From assembly GCA_044338255.1 (NCBI GenBank), contig JBIILZ010000086.1, positions 1-16,992 on the forward strand: 16,992 bases of DNA. Direction: 5' to 3'. Source of the DNA: CAIUVD01 sp044338255. GTDB lineage: Bacteria; Planctomycetota; UBA11346. The translations under genes and the position numbers were made by a program. Every line of letters begins with the position of its first letter. Position 1 is the stretch's first letter. The notes beneath the pieces were generated by a model. The model was not told the origin of the DNA. It saw only the letters and a program-made list of their open reading frames with translations, and made no database searches. Positions 1-6,513 of this stretch are shown here, piece after piece.

Positions 1-56
1 TCGCTCGCGCCACGTCGGCGTCGTAGTGATTTCTTCGCTGTTGGTGATGACTTCAT
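1..56 (-). CDS. Possible 5' end of a divergent gene, product unknown (partial)
   Basis: On the minus strand an ATG at 56-54 is preceded by a strong Shine-Dalgarno sequence (GGAGG, five bases before the ATG). The frame then stays open to the window edge, giving MKSSPTAKKSLRRRRGAS. The short, basic, Lys/Arg-rich N-terminus and A-ending early codons look like the start of a real gene. A divergent regulator of the neighbouring fucosidase gene would be a natural guess, but only 18 residues are visible and no domain can be recognised. Two plus-strand frames are also open here (frame 2 to about 205, frame 1 to 321), so the assignment rests mainly on the ribosome binding site. Confidence 0.35.
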   Translation of the reverse strand, partial: MKSSPTAKKSLRRRRGAS

Positions 57-59
57 GCG

Positions 60-89
60 CCCCTCCGGCTGGCCACTATGCCGGAGGGG
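60..89 (-). promoter_or_regulatory. Perfect 10-bp hairpin enclosing a Shine-Dalgarno sequence
   Basis: CCCCTCCGGC (60-69) and GCCGGAGGGG (80-89) are exact reverse complements with a 10-base loop. Read on the minus strand, the 3' arm contains the GGAGGGG that would serve the ATG at 56-54, and the 5' arm is its exact anti-Shine-Dalgarno. The structure could repress translation of the divergent gene, act as a terminator-like hairpin for a plus-strand gene ending before the window (no T-run follows), or be a palindromic protein-binding site. The inverted repeat is certain; its role is inferred. Confidence 0.5.
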
Positions 90-120
90 AGTGGGGATTC
101 ATCGGGGCGTTATCGGAGGC

Positions 121-157
121 TTACGAAAGATCCGTAATCGCATTTCTGGATACAGAA
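121..157 (+). promoter_or_regulatory. Two adjacent short inverted repeats upstream of the GH29 gene (candidate operator)
   Basis: TTACG (121-125) and CGTAA (133-137) form one inverted repeat with a 7-base spacer. TTCTG (144-148) and CAGAA (153-157) form a second with a 4-base spacer. They lie 68 to 104 bases before the fucosidase start, where a repressor or activator might bind. No convincing -35/-10 pair was found, and 5-bp arms can arise by chance. Confidence 0.22.
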
Positions 158-224
158 TTGAACAGGCAGCGACATGGACTGCCCCGAGGACATCGGCACC
201 ATTGAGAGCGATGGAGATTAACTC

Positions 225-1514
225 ATGGTCAGCACCGCGTGGTTCGTACACGATCGTTTTGGCATGTTCATCCATTTCGGCCTCTCCGCCATTCACGGTC
301 GCGATATCTCCTGGCCGATGAGCCGAGAGAAGATTCCCACCGCTCGCTGGCGTCAGTACCAGAATGAATTCAACCCCGACCTCGGTGGTCCACGGGAGTG
401 GGTGCGGTTGGCCAAAGGCGCCGGTGCGCGCTACTGCGTGATGGTGGCCAAGCATCACGATGGCTTCTGTATGTGGGACAGTGCCCTGACTGATTACACC
501 AGCGTCCACGCCCCCGCCTGCCGCCGGGACCTGGTGCGTGAATTCGTCGACGCCTGCCGCGCAGAGGGAGTGCGCCCCGGGCTTTACCTGTCGCTTATCG
601 ACTGGGATCATCCCGACTTCACCCTCGACCAGTTCCATCCCGAGCGCGATGACGAGACGGCCAAGGCCCGTCCGCGGACCATGTCACGCTACGTCGACTA
701 TCTGCATGCCCAGGCGCGCGAGTTGATGACCGGCTACGGGACCATCGATGTGTTGTGGCTCGACTTCAGCTATCAGACTCCGACGGGTGACAAGTCGGGC
801 GCTGGTTGGCGTGCCGACGAGTTGGTGGCGATGGTGCGTTCGCTCCAGCCCGGAATCCTGATCGACAACCGCTTGGAAGCGGGTCACGAAGACCCCACCG
901 TCGCGGCTCGCCATGGCGACTTCTCGACCCCCGAACAGGTCATTCCGCCGGAGGGCGTGCGCGACGCCCAGGGCAAACCCCTGGTGTGGGAGACCTGCAT
1001 GACCCTGGGTGACACCTGGGGCTATAATGCCGACGAAAGCAATCTCAAAAGTCCCACCGCCGCCGTACGTATGCTGGTCGAATGTGTGGCTAAGGGCGGC
1101 AACCTGCTGCTCAATATCGGTCCCAATGCCCGCGGCCGAGTGCGCTCCGAGGAGGCGGCGGCCTTCCGCGCCATCGGTGACTGGCTTGAGTTGCATCAGG
1201 CCAGTGTCATCGGCGCTGGACCGGCAGTGGTTGACGGCCATCTGCTGGCCAAACCCCAATGGGGCTGGTACACCCGTCGCGGCGACACCCTCTATGCCCA
1301 CCTGGTCGAGCGTCCGGCCGGGGCCATCCCGCTGCTGGGCCTGGGCGGGAAAATCGTCGCGGCGCGCTGGTTGCATAGCGGCGCCGAAGTGAGCCTGGAA
1401 CGTCCGTGGAACGCGATGCGTAGCGAACAGCACGCCGTGCTCGACATCCGGCGTGCGGAACTGCCCGACCCACACGTGAGCGTGGTGTCGCTGACCCTGC
1501 GACCTGGCACCTGA
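225..1514 (+). CDS. GH29 alpha-L-fucosidase, predicted cytoplasmic
   Basis: This 429-residue protein is predicted to release alpha-linked L-fucose from oligosaccharides by the retaining GH29 mechanism. The family's catalytic TIM barrel begins almost at the N-terminus (RFGMFIHFGL, residues 11-20), followed by KHHDGFCMW (76-84), the nucleophile strand YGTIDVLWLD with Asp180 as the expected nucleophile, WETCMTLGDTWGYN, and GGNLLLNIGP near residue 292. There is no signal peptide, so it probably acts on imported oligosaccharides. The ATG is preceded by GGAG with an 8-base spacer, which fixes the start. It is the only hydrolase on the plus strand, convergent with the large minus-strand operon, so it has its own promoter. 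The acid/base residue, poorly conserved in GH29, cannot be assigned. Family assignment is secure; exact linkage is not. Confidence 0.93.
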   Translation: MVSTAWFVHDRFGMFIHFGLSAIHGRDISWPMSREKIPTARWRQYQNEFNPDLGGPREWVRLAKGAGARYCVMVAKHHDGFCMWDSALTDYTSVHAPACRRDLVREFVDACRAEGVRPGLYLSLIDWDHPDFTLDQFHPERDDETAKARPRTMSRYVDYLHAQARELMTGYGTIDVLWLDFSYQTPTGDKSGAGWRADELVAMVRSLQPGILIDNRLEAGHEDPTVAARHGDFSTPEQVIPPEGVRDAQGKPLVWETCMTLGDTWGYNADESNLKSPTAAVRMLVECVAKGGNLLLNIGPNARGRVRSEEAAAFRAIGDWLELHQASVIGAGPAVVDGHLLAKPQWGWYTRRGDTLYAHLVERPAGAIPLLGLGGKIVAARWLHSGAEVSLERPWNAMRSEQHAVLDIRRAELPDPHVSVVSLTLRPGT

Positions 1515-1609
1515 GGAGCGAACAAGGAATAGCTACCCGGGACGATATTCTCGACAATTTCAATGCTTTGGTGGCGAGGGAACGTTACGCCCATCGCCTG
1601 CTTCGCCGC

Positions 1610-1631
1610 CTTGGTGCCCCGCGCCACCAAG
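1610..1631. terminator. Hairpin between convergent genes, possible bidirectional terminator
   Basis: CTTGGTG (1610-1616) and CACCAAG (1625-1631) form a 7-bp stem with an 8-base loop in the 159-base gap between the convergent GH29 and GH106 genes. The position fits termination from both sides. Neither strand has a T-run after the stem, so an intrinsic terminator of the usual kind is not shown. An overlapping 9-bp inverted repeat (TTGGTGGCG at 1568-1576 with CGCCACCAA at 1622-1630) competes for the same 3' arm. Confidence 0.33.
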
Positions 1632-1673
1632 TGCGACATCGTTTGGAATCAAACCGACTGCTCCATCTTGATA

Positions 1674-4307
1674 TTATCGGTTAATTATTGGCGCTACATT
1701 GTCCTTCACTATCCGCACAGGACCTAAAAGGCCAGATGGCAGCAGCGCGGGAGGAGCTTTGTTTTTATAACGCTGAACACAATCATTACACCACGACCTA
1801 GGCCACATGTTCATGGACTCCTGAGGGAGAACCTCATTGTAGGTGAATATATTGGTGGAGGCACGGCGTTGGTCAGGCTGCAGCAAACCGTCGCCAATGA
1901 GTCGATTTGGCCAGAGATTGGCTATGTCTATTTCCAAGGTATTTTGACCATTTTTCACGTAGTTGGTGATGTCGACCTGCCAGGGCGCCGTCCAAATCAC
2001 GCCAAGGTCGTGACCGTTGAGCGTGACCCGTGCAACATTCCGGACTTCACCGAGGTCGAGCCTCAGTCCGGTTCCGGGTGGCTGGTTCCCGGGCAGGTCA
2101 AATGCGATCCGGTACGTGGCTATGCCGGAGAAGTGACGTATTGATGATTCCGGGCGTGCGGTCCAGTCCATTAAGGTGTCGAAAGTGACGATGCCGTCCT
2201 GCGCCCCATCCGGGTACAGCCATGACGGGTCGAAGCGCACGGTCCAGGGCCCTTTCAGGTCAGCGACCGTGACGCCGGGTGAATGAGCAGAATCGTCTCC
2301 GCTGGTTGCATCGGGCATCCGGGCAGCTTTCCGGAAAACGAGGAAGAGGCTCTGACGTGCTGCGAGGCGCAATTTCATATGCGTCCTTCCGTCAGCGGTG
2401 CCCGAGTACGCTGTTGCTGCACGCATGGTTCCCGTGACGGCATCCCAGATCTCCGGAATCCGCCCCCGTAGCCGCAGCGTCAGGTCAGTCTCAGCGGCGA
2501 AGGCCTTCTGATTGCTGATGAAATAGATGTCGGTGTTTCCGGAGCTCCGGTGGATCCAGTCCAATTCGGCTCCGCTCGTCTGGTTGCTGAACTCGACATC
2601 CGGCGGCAGTCCGTCCGTGCGCACGAGACGTTCCAGCGGGGTGTTGCGCAGACCTGCAATATCCTTGTTCCAGCGCTCGGGTCCTACGACAACCACTCCC
2701 AATTGTGATAATTCAGCGATCCTAGCGACCGTCCTCGGCGACAGGGTTGCATAGGGATCATGTGGCAGGACCAGATACCGGTAGCTCATGCCATCCGGCA
2801 GCGTTAATCTGTCATTTTTTGCCTGGGCTCGATCCAGCAGAACCTCGGCATTGATGGCGTCATAGTCGAACCCGGGTGGGCGCATCGGCTGCTGGTGGGT
2901 CCGAAGAGCGGTGAACGATGGGATGGTTTCGCTTTGGAGGTAGGCGAAGTCAGCGACGAAGAGTCCTTGCCGAAGCATGAACTGGCAACGGGTGAGATAC
3001 GTGAGCCATGAACCCGCCATCGGCCACCAGGTCGTGGTAGGACCGATGTTAAGGCCTATGTGATGCCAATAGATTCCCGGCTTGCGATCAGGATGCACCT
3101 GTGTCACGAAATGATGAAAGATAATCTTGGTAATCCCGTCGCAGAAGGCCGAATCTCCGAGGTCTTTGAGACTCCATGGGTCCTCGGTGAATTCGTGGGA
3201 TTTAGAGGTGAACGCCTCAGCCTGGCAGGCCTTCTTTCCGTAGATGTGCGCTGCGCTGGCCGCCTGCTTGACCGTGATATTGTGTTTATCATACAGGGCG
3301 ATCGGGCCATCAGGTTCGTATTCCCTCTTCCAGAACTCACCCATGGGGATGACCTGCTTTCCCTGGCATTGCAGGGCATCGATCCAATGGGTGAAATAGG
3401 GGCCACCGGCTTCGCAGGTCGTCCCTTCCAGGCCGCCTTTGACCGTCAACTCGGCCAGGCGTCCGTAGTAGTTCTTTGCAACCAGCTCTGCTGCCGTCGT
3501 ACGGTAATCAGACAGGAACCGTTGCTCCTCAGCTTGGTCGACGGTGGGCATGCCGAGCACCATGGGCAGGAACGTTGCCGGATCGTATCCACGCCGTTCC
3601 TGGAACTCCTGGCGCATCTTGGTTGTCCAAGTCGGCATGGGGAATTCCCAGCTATCGAGCATGAAATAGCGCAGGGTCCGTCCGGCTAGAACACCTGCAT
3701 CAGCGATGAGTTTCGCCCCCGTCTCAGCGAAATGGGCATCCATCGCCTCCTCGCTCATGGGGTCGATCTCTCTGCCTACCGGCCCACTGCCCGGATTGTG
3801 GGTCATTCGATCAAGCAGGGTGGAGCCGATCCTCAGGATTCTCCAGTCTCCCCTGGGGGCGTCCCAGGCCATGATTCCCTCGTTGTCGACATGAGCGGAA
3901 ACATCGATGAGGGTCGATCGATCAAGTTGCATCCGTGGTGGCGGACGGATCCCCGAACTGACCTGCTCCTTGGTCAGCATGGCCACTTCGTTCAGTGCCA
4001 CATAATCGCCAACGTTGGCGCCTGGTGACGGATAACTCTCTAATATCACAATCTGAAATGACTTTGCCCGGGTCTCGTCGAAGGCGATGATGCCAGACTC
4101 GGCCTGCTTCCAAGAAACACGCTTCAATGGTCGATAGGTCTTGCCATCCTCGGAACAGCGAATCTCAATTTCCTTCGGACCGGCTTTTTTTCCACTCCTA
4201 GGTAGCATCCCGCCGCGACCCATGGTTCGCAGTAACTGAATTCCAGGATCTCTGGCGCTTCGGAGGTCAGAGCAGTTCCTGGTGGCCACCTTTTCTTTGA
4301 TGACCAT
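1674..4307 (-). CDS. GH106 alpha-L-rhamnosidase-like protein, C-terminal part (second frame of a split gene)
   Basis: This frame carries most of a GH106-type hydrolase: the rest of the catalytic domain, a Rossmann/GATase-like segment (YLVLPHDPYATL, then LGVVVVGPERW) and a C-terminal beta-sandwich (GEVRNVARVTLNGHDLG, WTAPWQVDI, LWPNRLIGDG). Homologous sequence starts only around 4184 (KKAGPKEIEIR). The first ~41 residues of the open frame, including its ATG at 4307, overlap the upstream ORF out of frame and look spurious; no good ribosome binding site is apparent there. Joined at the A7 run with the upstream ORF, it yields a protein of 1095 residues, a normal GH106 length. Candidate catalytic glutamates in the joined numbering are Glu439 (LDSWE) and Glu582 (AEAFTS), by analogy with characterised GH106 enzymes. 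G+C is clearly lower than in the neighbours. It is the last gene of the operon. Confidence 0.85.
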   Translation of the reverse strand: MVIKEKVATRNCSDLRSARDPGIQLLRTMGRGGMLPRSGKKAGPKEIEIRCSEDGKTYRPLKRVSWKQAESGIIAFDETRAKSFQIVILESYPSPGANVGDYVALNEVAMLTKEQVSSGIRPPPRMQLDRSTLIDVSAHVDNEGIMAWDAPRGDWRILRIGSTLLDRMTHNPGSGPVGREIDPMSEEAMDAHFAETGAKLIADAGVLAGRTLRYFMLDSWEFPMPTWTTKMRQEFQERRGYDPATFLPMVLGMPTVDQAEEQRFLSDYRTTAAELVAKNYYGRLAELTVKGGLEGTTCEAGGPYFTHWIDALQCQGKQVIPMGEFWKREYEPDGPIALYDKHNITVKQAASAAHIYGKKACQAEAFTSKSHEFTEDPWSLKDLGDSAFCDGITKIIFHHFVTQVHPDRKPGIYWHHIGLNIGPTTTWWPMAGSWLTYLTRCQFMLRQGLFVADFAYLQSETIPSFTALRTHQQPMRPPGFDYDAINAEVLLDRAQAKNDRLTLPDGMSYRYLVLPHDPYATLSPRTVARIAELSQLGVVVVGPERWNKDIAGLRNTPLERLVRTDGLPPDVEFSNQTSGAELDWIHRSSGNTDIYFISNQKAFAAETDLTLRLRGRIPEIWDAVTGTMRAATAYSGTADGRTHMKLRLAARQSLFLVFRKAARMPDATSGDDSAHSPGVTVADLKGPWTVRFDPSWLYPDGAQDGIVTFDTLMDWTARPESSIRHFSGIATYRIAFDLPGNQPPGTGLRLDLGEVRNVARVTLNGHDLGVIWTAPWQVDITNYVKNGQNTLEIDIANLWPNRLIGDGLLQPDQRRASTNIFTYNEVLPQESMNMWPRSWCNDCVQRYKNKAPPALLPSGLLGPVRIVKDNVAPIINR

Positions 4308-4960
4308 TCTGTTTTTTCATTTCCATCCTCCAATTGTTCCACCGGTATTTTTTTTGGTCCTGAGGTGAGGTTGGCGCTGGCATAGACATAGTCCGCAACA
4401 GGGACGGCCAAATACACGATATCGCTAGAGTATCCCTGTAGGGCTGGAGGCTTAGGGATCGAGACGCGAACTTGTTGTCCTTGGCTTCGGAATCCAGCAT
4501 GGGAATGCACCAGCACCTTTGCGGCAATGGCTGGTGTAACCCATGGACCGCCGGCGTTCCAGCCGCTGCAGAGATTCACTGACAAGGTAATTCCGCAACG
4601 ATTCGCCTCCCGCACGGCGTGACGATAGAGTTCACGCCAGGCCTCGCTCAAGAATGGAGGCCCCTTCTGAAGTTCGTAGGATACGCCAAAGCCACCCGCG
4701 TCAAAAATGGTGGCTTCGCCAATCCCCTGCTTCTGCATCTCCTCCAGGTCACGAGTGATACCCTCTGTGCTTGCAGCACCGTTAAGCCACCACCAGTAGC
4801 ATCCAGGCCTGTACTCATCCGGAGGAGCGAGAAAACCCTGTTCCAGTTTATCAACTGATCCTGAGGTGGACTGTCCTTCCGCCGCTATCGCTGATGATCC
4901 ATGTGCTCCGGTGAGGATCGTCAGTAGAGCTGCTATGAGCAGCGTAACTTTAGAGGTCAT
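4124..4960 (-). CDS. GH106 alpha-L-rhamnosidase-like protein, N-terminal part (first frame of a split gene)
   Basis: The 278-residue ORF begins with a Sec signal peptide (Lys4, hydrophobic residues 5-19, likely cleavage after Ala27). The GH106 N-terminal signature follows: PPDEYRPGCYWWWLNGAAS, then GITRDLEEMQKQGIGEATIFDAGG. Homology continues to about residue 259 (GCYLGVEKK). The last 19 residues before the TGA at 4124 read as non-homologous sequence, while the true continuation is in the -1 frame. AGGA lies 10 bases before the ATG. Alone it would give an exported fragment lacking most of the catalytic domain. Joined to the next frame it is an exported GH106 enzyme, expected to remove terminal alpha-L-rhamnose. 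It lies 71 bases downstream of the GH29 gene in the same operon. Confidence 0.85.
   Translation of the reverse strand: MTSKVTLLIAALLTILTGAHGSSAIAAEGQSTSGSVDKLEQGFLAPPDEYRPGCYWWWLNGAASTEGITRDLEEMQKQGIGEATIFDAGGFGVSYELQKGPPFLSEAWRELYRHAVREANRCGITLSVNLCSGWNAGGPWVTPAIAAKVLVHSHAGFRSQGQQVRVSIPKPPALQGYSSDIVYLAVPVADYVYASANLTSGPKKIPVEQLEDGNEKTEWSSKKRWPPGTALTSEAPEILEFSYCEPWVAAGCYLGVEKKPVRRKLRFAVPRMARPIDH
4184..4190 (-). other. A-AAA-AAG slippery heptamer at the frame junction of the GH106 gene
   Basis: On the minus strand the zero frame reads GTG GAA AAA AAG CCG; the heptamer A AAA AAG occupies 4190-4184 in the phase used for -1 tandem slippage, the same heptamer as in E. coli dnaX. After a -1 slip the next codon is GCC, which enters the frame holding the rest of the enzyme. 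An AGGAG lies four bases upstream of the heptamer, closer than the roughly 10-base spacing of the dnaX stimulator. No strong downstream hairpin was found by eye. One extra A in the run would also restore the frame, so an indel or sequencing error is equally compatible. Confidence 0.6.
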
Positions 4961-5031
4961 GGAGAAACTATCCTGGTGGAAAAGGCGCTTTGGCTACAGA
5001 ATGAAATGAGGTTTTTTACCTAGAATTAGAC

Positions 5032-6432
5032 CTATTTCCAGCGGATCTCCAAGATCTCGGTCGTTTTCATCTGGGGATCGTGGCCAACGCTGAATCGCGC
5101 GATCTTTTCGGCAAATGATACCGTAATTTCCTCGCCGGTGCGCAACCGTTTCACGGAGAGCGGCGGTTCATCGCAGGTGACGGTGACTTCCTGGGCAGCG
5201 GTTGGCGAATCCTTCGCGGGAAGCGGCAGGAACACATACCAGGTCGAACCACGGACCGTGGTCGGCAGGCTGCAGCGTTCCGGATCGACGGCCGGCTGGA
5301 CATCCGTCACCGCTGGGGCGGCCCACGACATCCAGTCGGACATCTCCTTCATGAAGGAGTAATACTCGGGCGGCATCTCGCCATCCGGTTGAGGACCGAA
5401 GTTGGCAAGAACACTGCCGCCCCAGCTCCGACACCGGGCAAGTATTTCCGTCATGGTTGAGAGCGGCTTGACCTCCGCGTTCTTAGCATATCCCCAGCAG
5501 GGTTGGAGCGGGAAGCAATGCTCCCAAACACCAGTGGGCCTCGACGTGGGCAGCTTGACCTCATAGGGATAGGTGATGACGTCGCCGACCTTGTGCTGGC
5601 GCTCATTCATCAGCATCCCCGGCTGGAGAATGCGGATAGCGGCCTGATCCATCACCCCGGGACAAAAGCCATCGAACCACAGGTAGTCGATGGGCCCATA
5701 CCCAGTCAACAGTTCGCGGAGTTGGCCATTGATGTAGACGGTGCGGGCCTTGGCGTCGACCGGGGTGATCGACGGCACCGGATTGTGGTCCATGTCCAGA
5801 TAGGGTGCGGCAGCGCTTCCGTCGGACTTGTAGCGCCAGGAACGGGTATGACGTTCGAAATACCAGTCAGGTGGAGAATAGTACAGGCCCACGCGCAGCC
5901 CAACGGTACGGCAGGCGGTGACAAATTCTTTTACCAGATCTCTGCCTGGGAGAAATTTCTGCACCCCCATGTCGCCGTAGGCGCTTGGCCACAGGGTATA
6001 GCCGTCGTGATGCTTGGTGGTAAGTACCGCGTAGCCGAACCCGGCATCCTTGGCCGCTTTCAGCCACCGTTCCGGATGATAATCCGCCGCCGTCATCTGC
6101 GGAGCCAGAGCATAGTAGGCGTTGGGTGTGATCACGCCGCGATTCTTTGGATTGAAATTGGCGTCCTTGACCATCGCCCAGGATAGCTCAACACCTCCAG
6201 TTGCTGCGATACCATAATGGATGAACAGGCCGATTCCCGCGCTGGTGAGCCAGCGACTGTCTGGAGCCTGTCCGGTGGCGGCGCTTGCCGGATCCGCGGA
6301 TCCCGGATTGGCAATGAGGGCATGCTGTCCAGCGGCGGTCCCCGCATCGTTCGTATTCTCGGCGGCATGCGTAGTAGCGAGGGAGAGCCAGGGTATGGCC
6401 ATGAGTACGATAGCTTTGTGGATGAATGCCAT
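5032..6432 (-). CDS. GH29 alpha-L-fucosidase, exported
   Basis: This 466-residue protein should hydrolyse alpha-L-fucosides outside the cytoplasm. A Sec signal peptide (Lys6, hydrophobic 7-19, likely cleavage after Ala24 in THAA) is followed by an unusual Ala/Gly-rich linker of about 35 residues before the barrel starts at GIGLFIHYG (66-74). KHHDGYTLW (140-148), GLYYSPPDWY and YGPIDYLWFDG are classic GH29 motifs; Asp254 is the expected nucleophile. WEHCFPLQPCWGY and GGSVLANFGPQPDG complete the domain, and a short C-terminal beta domain follows. GGAG lies eight bases before the ATG. It sits 81 bases after the lyase gene and 71 bases before the GH106 gene, consistent with one transcript. It is only distantly similar to the plus-strand GH29, so the two are not a recent duplication. 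Confidence 0.93.
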   Translation of the reverse strand: MAFIHKAIVLMAIPWLSLATTHAAENTNDAGTAAGQHALIANPGSADPASAATGQAPDSRWLTSAGIGLFIHYGIAATGGVELSWAMVKDANFNPKNRGVITPNAYYALAPQMTAADYHPERWLKAAKDAGFGYAVLTTKHHDGYTLWPSAYGDMGVQKFLPGRDLVKEFVTACRTVGLRVGLYYSPPDWYFERHTRSWRYKSDGSAAAPYLDMDHNPVPSITPVDAKARTVYINGQLRELLTGYGPIDYLWFDGFCPGVMDQAAIRILQPGMLMNERQHKVGDVITYPYEVKLPTSRPTGVWEHCFPLQPCWGYAKNAEVKPLSTMTEILARCRSWGGSVLANFGPQPDGEMPPEYYSFMKEMSDWMSWAAPAVTDVQPAVDPERCSLPTTVRGSTWYVFLPLPAKDSPTAAQEVTVTCDEPPLSVKRLRTGEEITVSFAEKIARFSVGHDPQMKTTEILEIRWK

Positions 6433-6513
6433 GAAGCGATCTCCGGATTAAAGTGGAATGTGAAGAATCTTAAAAACAGATCCTGTCCGTGGCGCTGCAG
6501 CCAGTCCGGTACG

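Noticed and set aside
2..205. Plus-strand open frame at the left edge (frame 2)
   Set aside because: It could be the tail of an upstream gene, but its end shows no family feature, and the minus-strand start with a strong ribosome binding site nearby is a better explanation. Not excluded without flanking sequence.
684..1475. 263-codon minus-strand open frame
   Set aside because: It is antisense to the plus-strand GH29 gene, whose catalytic motifs span the same bases.
6446..6455. TTTAAT within the shared 10-mer as a -10 promoter box
   Set aside because: It would place the transcription start almost at the ATG, and no -35-like hexamer lies at the right distance in either copy.
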